A stretch of DNA of 64,000 nucleotides from Prevotella sp. (GTDB lineage Bacteria > Bacteroidota > Bacteroidia > Bacteroidales > Bacteroidaceae). The notes below the pieces were generated by a model. The model was given only the letters and a program-made list of their open reading frames with translations. It ran no database searches and was not told the DNA's origin. Shown here in pieces: positions 16,501-25,039 of the stretch. How positions within the stretch are numbered: the first letter of the stretch is position 1; each line of letters starts with the position of its first letter. The position numbers were made by a program, and so were the translations under genes. Location of the stretch: assembly GCA_017410365.1 (NCBI GenBank), contig JAFQQY010000016.1, positions 18,170 through 82,169 on the forward strand, written 5' to 3'.

Positions 16501-17579
16501 CCGATTTCTATAAGACAGGTTGGGTTAGAACAAATGGTTGGGGACAGATTCGCAGTGATGCTACACTTGCATCTGCAGGATATGCATATTACAACCAAGG
16601 AGGAAGCCTCACATATGGAAACTCGGAACTTCCAGGCTATACAATGCCATTAAAGGCTAATACTGTTTACCAACTGTCATTCAAATATGCTCAATGGGAT
16701 AAGGAAACTACTATTACTGCTTCCGTTCTTAACGCAAATAATGAAGGACTATCTGCCCGTAGCTATACGCCAAACGCAAAATATAATGTCGAATTCCCAA
16801 CAGCAACAGTCTTATTCAAAACTGGTGAAGCAGGCAACTATGTATTAACACTTGCAGGAACTCAAAATTATGTTGTTACCGACGTCGTTATCAAGAAAGC
16901 CGTTGCTGAAGATTTGACAATCAATGAAGACGAAAAATACACTCCAGCAGAGAAGTATGCTAACGTAACATTCAACCGTACGCTTGTTGAGGGTTGGAAC
17001 GGATTGGTATTGCCATTCGACATGACCATAGATGACTTTAAGAATACATTCAGCGCAACAGCAGTAAAGGCATTCAGCGGTATTACTGAAGGTGCTGACT
17101 TTGTCACACTGTCATTTGAAGACGCAACAGAGATTAAGGCTGGCGTACCAGTAATGGTTAAGGCAGCTGCCGGAACAGAATATACTATCAATAATGTCTT
17201 TGTACCAGCAACAGGTCTGCAGACAGTTGCTAAGGAAGATGGCAATGCTAAGTTCGTATTTACAGGTACATACGCACCTACTACACTTACAGATGTTAGC
17301 TTTGTACTTATTAACGGAACAAAGTATTACTATCATGAGGCAGGCACTACAGCAACAAGCGCAAAGGCATTCCGTGGTTACTTTGTAGATGAGTCAACAG
17401 AGGCATCTGCAGCCAAGTCTGTTATCTTTGATTTCAACGAGGCTACAGGCATCGAAAACGTAAATGCAGCTATCAACAATGCTGATAATGGCGCTGTATA
17501 CGATTTGCAAGGTCGTCGCGTTGTTAAGCCATCTAAGGGTATTTATGTTGCAAATGGCAAGAAAGTAGTAATCAAGTAA
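13563..17579 (+). CDS. Large secreted multi-domain surface protein with C-terminal sorting-like tail
   Basis: A 1338-aa protein with a signal peptide (1-23, ending SQAFA). I do not recognise one defined family. Visible are four beta-rich, galactose-binding-like modules starting near residues 162, 457, 686 and 969. Modules two and three are clear repeats (INTWSIEGNTDGSEF against VNTWSTEGNSDGSGM). Helical, Ala-rich linkers lie between them (AAKEAIDAVLEK, DNLTEEARVFANDP). From about 1123 comes a domain common at the end of Prevotella surface proteins (VTFNRTLVEGWNGLVLPFD). The last 40 residues (YDLQGRRV, GIYVANGKKVVIK) resemble the C-terminal sorting signal of secreted Bacteroidetes proteins. 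Inferred role: extracellular binding, possibly to glycans. It has a strong promoter and is followed by a 57-aa gene and a terminator. Confidence 0.8.
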   Translation: MKKLKLLLTACAIAFGGLSQAFAADWSAATLEAGKHYFLNVGANKWWGAGNSWGTQASLLPNPEYLTLIVDGSNYKIESQVSNGGTQYYFNGSYMDNGSPVSLTIETDGTNYSIANGTTYYGYDGSTTVLGTSGSRDTDNFKWQIYSEAQMLEMLNAATSENPVDATFLILNQGFGRNNRNSSAWTMVADDQNMSGGNNINNCAESYHSTFTLTQTLSNVPNGLYTLTAQGFHNASDNTDLPYFYINDETCTFPAKTGSEGTMTDASVSFTNGLYTIDPIKVTVTDGTIKVGAKNETRTDLWCIFDNFVLKFYGDPIKALQQLLKESANNAIAEINAMDIPEAAKTACLEIIYANDNSEGTFTEESQFTEATSNIDGALKKANIYKGVNEYLTKMKAILDNTNVYTAASYKTYYQDIKGRYDSSTLDETADAVYTANSAYSTGWHSANYIDDILLSTWTISGESASNYDKKLYINTWSIEGNTDGSEFLAPFFEYWVADASVLAANTIVSTITGLEANTNYSFTIRARVRETNEKTKITNGITMKVGEGEAVDISAGAQFNAGQYYIGNFSAMGETDAEGNLTVTITVAENSNISWLSFYNCKYSEGEDLSAYIADYEFALNNLKAIEGKPVDPNYVSEISEAITEYSTVDNTNKEALIAAKEAIDAVLEKVNPSIAALAGSAIKSWTTTTNNGEFKVNTWSTEGNSDGSGMTTPFMQNWIASGTVLNDATMSYTLENQKAGYYKVTGLVRVLDESKTATPAGVFLSANDAIERAYGANAMDCTNGVYGNPVVYGLVGDDGKLTISIKIINTNVNWISWKNLSVEYIGESLTQEIADNLTEEARVFANDPVAKATQANAIEALSTLSDANYIAAAKAIEAAYKAEDRDVVDYSQLQTAFDNFEVKENLGFEEGEYAPYTNATLLKAYADAAAMLEDETAITQEEANDLASTLSNLTWVANTEEVNAVANGDFSNTPSASADFYKTGWVRTNGWGQIRSDATLASAGYAYYNQGGSLTYGNSELPGYTMPLKANTVYQLSFKYAQWDKETTITASVLNANNEGLSARSYTPNAKYNVEFPTATVLFKTGEAGNYVLTLAGTQNYVVTDVVIKKAVAEDLTINEDEKYTPAEKYANVTFNRTLVEGWNGLVLPFDMTIDDFKNTFSATAVKAFSGITEGADFVTLSFEDATEIKAGVPVMVKAAAGTEYTINNVFVPATGLQTVAKEDGNAKFVFTGTYAPTTLTDVSFVLINGTKYYYHEAGTTATSAKAFRGYFVDESTEASAAKSVIFDFNEATGIENVNAAINNADNGAVYDLQGRRVVKPSKGIYVANGKKVVIK

Positions 17580-17605
17580 TAACATTAATTATATATTAAA
17601 TATTT

Positions 17606-17779
17606 ATGAACAAGAAAATGTATGTTGCACCACTTATTGAGGTGACAGAAATAGAATTAGAAAGCCTTATGGCTGCTTCAACTCCAGTGGCATTCGAAGG
17701 ATTGGATGATTTAGAGAAAGGAGATGAGACTCCTGCAGAATTCTCTAAGCACCATGACATTTGGGATTTTGAAGAATAA
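17606..17779 (+). CDS. Small acidic protein, 57 aa, co-transcribed with the surface protein
   Basis: ATG at 17606 follows the surface-protein stop by 26 nt and opens a 57-codon frame ending just before a strong terminator, which supports a real gene in the same operon. The N-terminus KKMYVAPLIEVTEIELESLM is followed by AAS and an acidic tail rich in Asp and Glu (FEGLDDLEKGDE, WDFEE). I recall many small Bacteroidales proteins with a similar K-Y-x-x-P-x-(I/L)-x-V start and an L-M-A-A-S centre, often near surface proteins. Their function is not known to me. No signal peptide or membrane helix is seen. Confidence 0.7.
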   Translation: MNKKMYVAPLIEVTEIELESLMAASTPVAFEGLDDLEKGDETPAEFSKHHDIWDFEE

Positions 17780-17805
17780 AACAATAATTCCATAATTCAA
17801 AGATT

Positions 17806-17839
17806 GGGGGTTGCCATTAGAGGCAGCCCCCTCTTTTTA
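17806..17839 (+). terminator. Rho-independent terminator after the surface-protein operon
   Basis: GGGGGTTGCC (17806-17815) pairs with GGCAGCCCCC (17822-17831), 10 bp with one G-U pair and a six-base loop, followed by TCTTTTT. It is one of the clearest terminators in the window. Confidence 0.9.
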
Positions 17840-18047
17840 TCCCCTCGCCTCGCTATTTAAAAGGATTGAAGCGTTCTTATGTCTTAAAACTTATGTCTTT
17901 TTGTCTACAGAATAATGTTGCAAAAGAATGAAATATTTATAATTAAATATAAAGAAAGAGGCATAAAAACAAGTTTTTTGAAAAACTATGCCATAAATAA
18001 TCAGATATTTTGTAATTTTGCCAAAATAAACAAATAGTGAAATAGAC

Positions 18048-18659
18048 ATGAAGAAATTTTTCATTGCAATAATGATGTGCCTGCCTATGATGGCTGGAGC
18101 ACAGAACACATGGGAACAGACTGAGGTTGACGTAACGGGCAAGGTGGTAAATCCTGACCAGAAATACTTAGTAGGAGCAGTGCCAGTGGTAGACGGCAAG
18201 GTGGTGTTTACAACAACAATAGAAGCACCGGGCAAAAGCGCCGACCAGATATACGGCATCATCTTAGACTACATGAAGAAAATGACTACGGAGCCTAATC
18301 AGTTTGAGCAAAGCCGAATAGTGATGAACGACTCTGTGAAGAAGGAAATATGCGGCTCTTATCAGGAATGGCTCGTGTTCAAGAACAAGCCACTGGTGCT
18401 TGACCGCACACGTCTGTTCTACAACCTGCTGGCCAGTTGCGAAGACGGCAAGGCAAAGATTACGCTTACACGCATCTATTATCTCTATGACGAAGAGCGC
18501 CAGCCGCAGACATACAAGGCAGAAGACTGGATTACGGACGAGTACGGCCTGAAGAAGAACAAGCAAAAGCTATCAAGAGTGACAGGCAAGTTCCGCAAGA
18601 AGACCATCGACCGCAAAGACTATCTGTTCGGCAAGCTGAAATCTCTATTGAATCAATAA
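18048..18659 (+). CDS. Secreted DUF4468 domain protein
   Basis: A 203-aa protein with a signal peptide (about 1-19, MAGAQ cut region). The N-terminal half matches the Bacteroidetes DUF4468 pattern: a domain with KVVFTTTIEAPGKSADQIYG, DYMKKM, then SRIVMNDSVKKEICGSYQEWLVFKNKPLVLD and ITLTRIYYLYDE. The function is unknown; it probably acts in the periplasm or at the outer membrane. It begins a three-gene run with a small membrane protein and a putative porin, 6 nt and 0 nt apart. TAATTTTG at 18013-18020 is a likely -7 box. Confidence 0.8.
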   Translation: MKKFFIAIMMCLPMMAGAQNTWEQTEVDVTGKVVNPDQKYLVGAVPVVDGKVVFTTTIEAPGKSADQIYGIILDYMKKMTTEPNQFEQSRIVMNDSVKKEICGSYQEWLVFKNKPLVLDRTRLFYNLLASCEDGKAKITLTRIYYLYDEERQPQTYKAEDWITDEYGLKKNKQKLSRVTGKFRKKTIDRKDYLFGKLKSLLNQ

Positions 18660-18665
18660 AGCGAT

Positions 18666-18908
18666 ATGGACAATAAGGATTTTGAAACGGAGAGCAGCTA
18701 TCCCAATTATCGTCGCCGCCACAAGAACACCAAAGATAAGGATTTGATATTCAAGCTACGCAACATACTGAATATCATATTCATAATAGGTGCCGTTGTC
18801 GGAATGATATACTACTTTTTCGTAGACGATTACATAGGAACATTCATCATTTTAGGAGCCATGTGTTTCAAGTTTACAGAGGCTACCATCAGACTATTAA
18901 AGATTTAA
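18666..18908 (+). CDS. Small two-helix membrane protein
   Basis: An 80-aa protein with a charged N-terminal ~30 residues (YRRRHKNTKDKD) and two hydrophobic helices (about 33-52 and 55-75). Its stop directly abuts the ATG of the porin gene, and it begins 6 nt after the DUF4468 gene, so tight coupling supports it as real. I do not recognise a named family. Inner-membrane location is likely. Confidence 0.7.
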   Translation: MDNKDFETESSYPNYRRRHKNTKDKDLIFKLRNILNIIFIIGAVVGMIYYFFVDDYIGTFIILGAMCFKFTEATIRLLKI

Positions 18909-21257
18909 ATGAAAAAGGCACTCCTCGCTATATTATCTCTTTGCTTACTGCCACAGGCTGGTTACGGTCAGGATTTCAACCAGATAGACGATTCGGGACA
19001 GATAACCCAAAGGGGCGGCAGCAACAAGAACTTCAACAAGCACAACAACGACACTACAAAGAATAAGGAAATACCGAAGGGCATCTACGTGTGGACGGTG
19101 GACAGGAAGTTTGGCGACATAAGGCCAGCCACGGTTGACACCCTGCAACACTTGTTTCAAAACTCGATATTCAGCACCGGCAGGTATGGAGAGTACAACA
19201 CTACCGGCAATAACTACACGGCAAGACAAAACAGAATAGTTATAGACCGACCGCTGACAAGCCAATTCCTCTTCACACAGCCATACGACTATGTAATGCT
19301 TGAACCCGACGAACTGCATTACACCAACACTCTGTCGCCAATAACAAACATCACATATGACAATTGCGGCGACAAGACCAACGGCGAAGACCATATAGAC
19401 GCTAAGTTTGCCGTGAACGCAGGAAAGAAGCTTGGCGTAGGCTTCGACCTCAACTATGCATACGCACGAGGATACTACAGCAACCAAAGCACGTCGCACT
19501 TCGGAGCTACCCTCTATGCATCATATCTTGGCGACCGCTACAACATGCATGCCATGTTCTCAACATATCACCAGAAAGTGGCTGAGAACGGAGGTATAAC
19601 AAGCGACAACTACATCACCCACCCCGAAACGTTCGACGATTCTTACATAGAGAACGAGATTCCTACGGTGCTGGAACAGAACTGGAACAGAAACGACAAC
19701 CAGCACTTATTCTTCACCCATAGATATAGTCTTGGCTTCTACAAGAAGGTGAAGATGACGGAAGAGGAAATAAAGGCAAGGAAATTTGCCGAGGAGTCGA
19801 AGAAAGAGCAAGAGGCAAAGGCTCAGCTTAAAGGCAAGGAGGAAGATGGCAGTGACAGCAAGCGAAACGACAAGGCTAAGGCTGAACCTGCGGGACGACC
19901 AGACAACGCCGTGATAGCCGACCATGCTCCGGGCAAGACAGCCGTAGACGACAGCACACGCATAAAGGTAAAATCTAACGAGCAGATGGATAGTCTGCTT
20001 CGAGCACAAGCACAGGCCGACTCTATAGACGCCACGATGAAAGACGTGTTCGTGCCGGTAACGAGCTTCATCCACTCGCTTGACGTAAACAACTACAAGC
20101 GTCTGTATCAGGCTTACAGCAGTCCGCAGAACTACTACAACGACACATACTACATGTATAGATACGACAACACCTATGGCGACGATTCCATTTACGACCA
20201 GACCAAGATGATGTCTATCAAGAACACCTTTGCCATAGCTTTGCTTGAAGGTTTCAACAAGTATGCCAAGGCGGGATTGAAAGTGTTTGCAAGTCATGAA
20301 TACAGGAAGTTCCAGATGCCTAACCTGACATTCGAGGACAACAACGACGCCTATGCAATGGAAAGTTGGAAAGAGCATTCCGTAAGCATCGGAGGACAAT
20401 TGAGCAAGACCCAGGGCAAGACGCTACACTACAACCTCATGGCTGAGGCATGGCTGACGGGTGAAGATGCCGGTCAGCTGAAGATTGACGCCAGCACAGA
20501 CCTCAACTTTCCGCTCTTTGGCGACACCGTGACACTGGCAGCAAAAGCGTATTTCTACAGACTGACACCTACTTTCTTCCAAAGAAACTACCACTCAAAG
20601 CATCTGTGGTGGGACAATGAAGACATGAGCAAGGAGACAAGAACCCGACTTGAGGGTTTGTTTACATACAAGAAGACCAAGACCAGCCTGCGTGTTGCCG
20701 TAGAAGAGATTCAGAACTATACGTACTTCGGCATGAGCTACAACGACGTGAACGAGAAGCGCACTAACATGACGGCTGGCGTGAGACAATGCGGCAGCAA
20801 CATAAGTATGCTTACTGCTCAGTTGCGTCAGGACTTCAAGCTAGGTCCATTGAATTGGGAGAACGTGATTACATACCAGAACTCAAGCAACGAAGATGCT
20901 CTTCCGGTGCCATCGCTCAATGTGTTCACAAACCTTTATCTGAAGTTCAAGATTGTCAACGAACTGTCTGTAGAGCTTGGTGCCGATGCATACTACTTTA
21001 CGGAGTACAACGCGCCTGACTTCTGTCCGCAACTGAATCAGTTTGCAGTTCAGGAGAATGCAGACAGCCGTGTTGAGATAGGTGGCTATCCGTTCGTTGA
21101 TGTATATGCGAACATGCATCTGAAGCGCACCCGCTTCTTCATCATGTACAGCCACGCCAATGCAGGCAAGGGCAACCGAATGTATTTCCTAGCTCCTCAC
21201 TATGCACAGAACAGCAGTGTAATACGCTTCGGCCTGTCATGGAACTTCTTTAATTAG
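18909..21257 (+). CDS. Putative outer-membrane porin (Porin_10-like)
   Basis: A 782-aa protein with a signal peptide (about 1-20, cut near GYGQ). It has the layout of the Bacteroidetes putative-porin family: an early VWTVDRKFGDIRPATVDTL segment, a long alternating beta-barrel pattern, and a C-terminus ending in aromatic Phe (GLSWNFFN) as in outer-membrane barrels. Between about residues 280 and 385 sits a charged, low-complexity insert (KEQEAKAQLKGKEEDGSDSK, AEPAGRPDN), probably an exposed loop or linker. The substrate is unknown. It follows the two small genes without a gap and ends at the inverted copy of the dispersed element. Confidence 0.8.
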   Translation: MKKALLAILSLCLLPQAGYGQDFNQIDDSGQITQRGGSNKNFNKHNNDTTKNKEIPKGIYVWTVDRKFGDIRPATVDTLQHLFQNSIFSTGRYGEYNTTGNNYTARQNRIVIDRPLTSQFLFTQPYDYVMLEPDELHYTNTLSPITNITYDNCGDKTNGEDHIDAKFAVNAGKKLGVGFDLNYAYARGYYSNQSTSHFGATLYASYLGDRYNMHAMFSTYHQKVAENGGITSDNYITHPETFDDSYIENEIPTVLEQNWNRNDNQHLFFTHRYSLGFYKKVKMTEEEIKARKFAEESKKEQEAKAQLKGKEEDGSDSKRNDKAKAEPAGRPDNAVIADHAPGKTAVDDSTRIKVKSNEQMDSLLRAQAQADSIDATMKDVFVPVTSFIHSLDVNNYKRLYQAYSSPQNYYNDTYYMYRYDNTYGDDSIYDQTKMMSIKNTFAIALLEGFNKYAKAGLKVFASHEYRKFQMPNLTFEDNNDAYAMESWKEHSVSIGGQLSKTQGKTLHYNLMAEAWLTGEDAGQLKIDASTDLNFPLFGDTVTLAAKAYFYRLTPTFFQRNYHSKHLWWDNEDMSKETRTRLEGLFTYKKTKTSLRVAVEEIQNYTYFGMSYNDVNEKRTNMTAGVRQCGSNISMLTAQLRQDFKLGPLNWENVITYQNSSNEDALPVPSLNVFTNLYLKFKIVNELSVELGADAYYFTEYNAPDFCPQLNQFAVQENADSRVEIGGYPFVDVYANMHLKRTRFFIMYSHANAGKGNRMYFLAPHYAQNSSVIRFGLSWNFFN

Positions 21258-21519
21258 GAGAAGGAATAAGAAGATAAAAGGAGATAGAAGAAGATAGAAG
21301 GAGATAAAAGGAGATAGAAGACATTTGTCTTGGATACAGGAGAATTGAAAGATTGAAAAATTGATGGGTTGAAGGGTTGAAGGATTGAAAAAGGCATTCG
21401 TCCTCTAACTTCCTCAGCGAAGCGATAACTTCCTTCTAACTCCTTCTTAACTCCTTAAAAAAGAAAGCATTCGTCCTCTATCTTCGCCGCTAAAAGCGGC
21501 ATATCTTCCTTTAACTTCC
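21258..21519 (-). repeat. Dispersed intergenic element, inverted two-unit copy
   Basis: In reverse orientation to 8682-9213, it carries AAGACATTTGTCTTGGATAC, GAATTGAAAGATTGAAAAAT words, GCATTCGTCCTC at 21394 and 21468 (74 bp apart), AGCGAAGCGATAACTTCC, and a GCCGCTAAAAGCGGC hairpin. Long stretches match the reverse complement of the 9.0-9.2 kb copy almost exactly. It begins at the porin stop codon and ends about 30 nt before engB. Confidence 0.85.
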
Positions 21520-21549
21520 AAAAAAAATAAGAATTAAGCATTACTAAAT

Positions 21550-22146
21550 ATGGAAATAAAAACAGCCGAGTTTACACTGAGCGCACCAAGCGTTGGCATG
21601 TGCCCAGCGGACACAAAACCAGAATATGCATTCATAGGCCGAAGCAACGTGGGCAAGTCGAGCCTTATAAACATGCTTTGCCGCAATAAGAAACTGGCTA
21701 AGACATCGGCCACTCCGGGCAAGACCATGCTCATAAACCACTTCATCATCAACAGAGAGTGGTATCTGGTCGACCTTCCCGGCTATGGATATGCCAAACG
21801 CTCTAAGTCGGAACTAAAGAAACTTGAGCAGATGATAAACGGCTACATCCTGCAACGCGAACAACTAATGAACGTGTTCCTGCTAGTAGACATACGACTT
21901 GAACCGCAGAAGATAGACCTCGAGTTCATCAACTGGCTCGGAGCAAGCAGCGTACCTTTCTGCATAGTATTCACTAAAGCAGACAAACTGACTAACGCCA
22001 AGATACAAGCGAACGTTGCCGCATACAAGCGCAAACTTAGTGAAACATGGGAAGACCTTCCTCCTATGTTCATCACGTCGTCTGACTCACGCCTAGGCAG
22101 AGAAGAAGTGCTTGATTATATAGATATGATTAACAAGAGCGTATAA
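21550..22146 (+). CDS. engB: Ribosome-assembly GTPase EngB/YsxC
   Basis: A 198-aa TrmE-Era-like GTPase needed for large-subunit ribosome assembly. G1 is GRSNVGKSS (about 30-38), followed by TSATPGKT (G2 region). G3 is DLPGYGYA, G4 is FTKADK and G5 is ITSSDS. Length is normal. Its stop is directly followed by the ATG of the ABC-F gene, and it starts an operon that runs to 26732. ATTAAGCATTA, a word shared with the simple repeats at 55.1 and 61.6 kb, lies just upstream. Confidence 0.95.
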   Translation: MEIKTAEFTLSAPSVGMCPADTKPEYAFIGRSNVGKSSLINMLCRNKKLAKTSATPGKTMLINHFIINREWYLVDLPGYGYAKRSKSELKKLEQMINGYILQREQLMNVFLLVDIRLEPQKIDLEFINWLGASSVPFCIVFTKADKLTNAKIQANVAAYKRKLSETWEDLPPMFITSSDSRLGREEVLDYIDMINKSV

Positions 22147-23955
22147 ATGGCAAAGGAAATACCATATCTCGACGTCCAAAACCTTTGCAAATCGTTTGGA
22201 GCTCAAGTACTGTTCGAGAACCTTAGTTTCAGCATTGCCGAAGGACAGAAGGTTGGACTGATAGCCAAGAACGGCATCGGCAAGTCTACCCTGCTCTCCA
22301 TCATCTCGGGCAAGGAAGGCATGGACAAGGGCGACATCATCTTCAGGCGCGACCTGAAAGTGGCCATACTTGAGCAATCGCCAGTCTTCAATCCCGAGGA
22401 CTCTGTCTTAGACGCTTGCTTCAACCACAAGGGCAACGACGAGATGGTGCTAAGGGCAAAGCAGGTACTAACAAGACTGAAGATAAAAGACCTCAACCAA
22501 CCTATGGGACAGTTGTCTGGCGGACAACAGAAGCGCGTGGCCTTGGCAAACGTACTGATTACCGAACCAGACCTGCTCATACTAGACGAGCCGACAAACC
22601 ATCTGGACCTAGACATGATAGAATGGCTTGAGGGTTATCTGAACAGAGGCAACAAGACACTGCTGATGGTTACCCACGACCGTTTCTTCCTTGACAGGGT
22701 GTGTAGCGTAATCCTTGAGATTGACGACAGGCAGATGTATACCTACAGAGGCAACTACTCTTACTATCTGGAAAAGCGTCAGGAACGCATAGATGCCAAG
22801 AGGGCAGAGATAGCAAGGGCAAACAACCTCTATCGCACCGAACTGGAATGGATGAGACGCATGCCACAAGCCAGAGGCCACAAGGCAAAGTATAGAGAAG
22901 ATGCATTCTACGAACTGGAGAAAGTGGCAAAGCAGCGCATCGAAGACCGACAGATAAGGCTCAAGCAAAGCAACGTCTACATAGGAAGCAAGATATTCGA
23001 ATGCCAATACATATCAAAGGCATGGTCGGACGAGTGTGTGGTGATGAAAGATTTCTACTACAACTTCTCGCGCTTCGAAAAGATGGGCATCGTTGGCAAC
23101 AACGGCACAGGCAAGTCTACATTCATCAAGATGCTGCTCGGACAGGTGCAACCAGACAACGGGCGTATCGTTATCGGCGATACCGTAAGGTTCGGCTATT
23201 TCTCACAAGAAGGACTGAAGTTCGATGACTCGCAGAAGGTGATTGACGTAATAACAGACATCGCCGACTATATAGACTTGGGACAAGGCAGACACATGAC
23301 TGCATCGCAGTTTTTGCAGCACTTCATGTTCACACCTGAGCAACAGCACAACTACGTCTACAAGCTGAGCGGTGGCGAAAAGCGCAAGCTATACCTTTGC
23401 ACGGTGCTAATGAAGAATCCAAACTTCCTCGTGCTCGACGAGCCCACCAACGACCTCGACATCGTTACGCTGCAGATACTTGAGGAATACTTGCAAGACT
23501 TCCCCGGTTGCGTCATCGTGGTCAGCCATGACAGATACTTCATGGACAAGGTTGTCGACCATCTGCTAGTGTTCAAGGGCGATGGCGTGATAAAGGATTT
23601 CCCTGGAAATTACACCCAATACCGTTTATACGAGGCAAACGACAGCAAGGAAGTCAAGGAGCAAAAGGACAGCAAGACGGCAAAGGAGCAAAAGACACCG
23701 GCAGACAACGCTAAAGAAGCATCCAAGAACACCACAAAGCGCAAGCTTACCTACAAGGAGAAGAGCGAGTTTGAAAGGTTGGAGAAAGAAATAGCTGCAC
23801 TAGAAGAAGAGCAGCAACGCATAGAGACGGCATTGTGTGGCGGAAGCATCTCAATAGAAGAGATAACGGAGATGAGCAAGAGACTGCCACTGCTGAAAGA
23901 TGAAATAGACGAAAAGAGCATGAGATGGCTCGAACTGAGCGAGTATAGCAACTAA
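22147..23955 (+). CDS. ABC-F family ATPase, Uup-like
   Basis: A 602-aa protein with two ABC cassettes and no membrane domain. Walker A motifs are AKNGIGKST (about 40-48) and GNNGTGKST (about 315). Signatures are LSGGQQKRVALA and LSGGEKRKLYL. Walker B motifs are LLILDEPTNHLDL and FLVLDEPTNDLDI. A charged linker (about 495-530) leads to a C-terminal coiled coil (LTYKEKSEFERLEKEIAALE), typical of Uup, which acts on ribosomes or branched DNA. Target-protection resistance factors belong to the same superfamily, but the coiled coil and housekeeping operon favour Uup. It abuts engB. Confidence 0.88.
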   Translation: MAKEIPYLDVQNLCKSFGAQVLFENLSFSIAEGQKVGLIAKNGIGKSTLLSIISGKEGMDKGDIIFRRDLKVAILEQSPVFNPEDSVLDACFNHKGNDEMVLRAKQVLTRLKIKDLNQPMGQLSGGQQKRVALANVLITEPDLLILDEPTNHLDLDMIEWLEGYLNRGNKTLLMVTHDRFFLDRVCSVILEIDDRQMYTYRGNYSYYLEKRQERIDAKRAEIARANNLYRTELEWMRRMPQARGHKAKYREDAFYELEKVAKQRIEDRQIRLKQSNVYIGSKIFECQYISKAWSDECVVMKDFYYNFSRFEKMGIVGNNGTGKSTFIKMLLGQVQPDNGRIVIGDTVRFGYFSQEGLKFDDSQKVIDVITDIADYIDLGQGRHMTASQFLQHFMFTPEQQHNYVYKLSGGEKRKLYLCTVLMKNPNFLVLDEPTNDLDIVTLQILEEYLQDFPGCVIVVSHDRYFMDKVVDHLLVFKGDGVIKDFPGNYTQYRLYEANDSKEVKEQKDSKTAKEQKTPADNAKEASKNTTKRKLTYKEKSEFERLEKEIAALEEEQQRIETALCGGSISIEEITEMSKRLPLLKDEIDEKSMRWLELSEYSN

Positions 23956-23993
23956 GAGAGTGAAACGAACATACGCACACGTAATATAAAGAA

Positions 23994-24614
23994 ATGGAAC
24001 AACGCTACCCTTCCCTACTCTTAGACAAGGCCGTAAGCGAACTGTCGCGCCTTCCAAGCATCGGTCGCAAGACAGCTCTCCGACTGGCTCTGCATCTGTT
24101 GCGTCAGGATGTTGAAGATGTCGACGATCTGGCAGATGCCATAAAGAGTCTGAGGCACAACGTGAAGTATTGCCGCATGTGTCACAACATCAGCGACAAC
24201 GATGTGTGCGAGATATGTTCCGACCCAAGACGCGACGCATCTGTGGTATGTGTAGTTGAGAATATCAGAGACGTGATGGCTGTAGAAGCCACGCAACAGT
24301 ACCATGGCCTTTACCACGTGCTCGGTGGCGTAATATCGCCAATGGACGGTATCGGCCCTTCCGACATAGAAATAGAGTCGCTGGTTGAGCGCGTAGGCCG
24401 CGAACAGATAAGCGAGGTAATACTTGCGCTAAGTTCTACAATGGAAGGCGACACCACCAACTTCTACATTTTCCGCAAGCTCGCGCATACAGGAGTAAAG
24501 ATAAGTGTAATAGCACGAGGCATTTCCGTAGGCGACGAACTCGAATATACCGACGAGGTGACGCTCGGACGCTCAATAATGAACAGAACAGTTTTTGAAG
24601 GCAAACAATTATGA
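23994..24614 (+). CDS. recR: Recombination mediator RecR
   Basis: A 206-aa protein of the RecFOR pathway that loads RecA on gapped DNA. An N-terminal helix-hairpin-helix ([20 protein letters not shown]) leads to a zinc finger with Cys60, Cys63, Cys72 and Cys75. A Toprim domain follows ([19 protein letters not shown], then [19 protein letters not shown]). The C-terminal Walker-like segment includes [16 protein letters not shown]. It overlaps the next gene by 4 nt (ATGA). Confidence 0.96.
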   Translation: MEQRYPSLLLDKAVSELSRLPSIGRKTALRLALHLLRQDVEDVDDLADAIKSLRHNVKYCRMCHNISDNDVCEICSDPRRDASVVCVVENIRDVMAVEATQQYHGLYHVLGGVISPMDGIGPSDIEIESLVERVGREQISEVILALSSTMEGDTTNFYIFRKLAHTGVKISVIARGISVGDELEYTDEVTLGRSIMNRTVFEGKQL

Positions 24615-25039
24615 ACAATACAATCAAGATACTCAAGACAATATTCTACTTAGAGCTGGCTGTGGCACTAGCCATAGTAGTCCTATACGAATCAGACGTA
24701 CTTCCAGCAGGCTGCTTTACCCAGCATAGCACATCAGAATTTGTGCTGCTCACGGTGATGGAACTGCTCACGGTGATACTCATCCCGCTGGCACTCCGTC
24801 TATTCAAGTTCAAGAAGATAGCAGCTGACCTGTCCGAGCGAAAGCAAGCAGCACTAGCCAGGTGGGGAACAATCAGAATAGAGATGCTGGCCATGCCACT
24901 TTTGGCCAACACTCTGCTCTACTACCTCTACATGTCAACCACCTTTGGCTACATGGCAATCATACTGCTCATCTGCATGGTGTTCATATATCCGAGCAAG
25001 GACAAGTGCTACTTTGAAACCAGAGACCAGGAAGAATGA
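24611..25039 (+). CDS. Conserved four-helix membrane protein
   Basis: A 142-aa protein with four hydrophobic segments (about 10-26, 44-62, 92-110 and 113-130) and a basic loop ([20 protein letters not shown]). I recognise no named domain. It overlaps recR and the GT2 gene by 4 nt each, so it is translationally coupled within the operon. Confidence 0.75.
   Translation: MNNTIKILKTIFYLELAVALAIVVLYESDVLPAGCFTQHSTSEFVLLTVMELLTVILIPLALRLFKFKKIAADLSERKQAALARWGTIRIEMLAMPLLANTLLYYLYMSTTFGYMAIILLICMVFIYPSKDKCYFETRDQEE

Noticed and set aside
19707-20399. 230-codon open frame on the minus strand
   Set aside because: It lies antisense within the porin gene and reads as low-complexity Val/Leu/His-rich sequence, as expected from an antisense frame.
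22147-23955. Antibiotic-resistance ABC-F protein
   Set aside because: The Uup-type C-terminal coiled coil and placement between engB and recR point to a housekeeping ABC-F.
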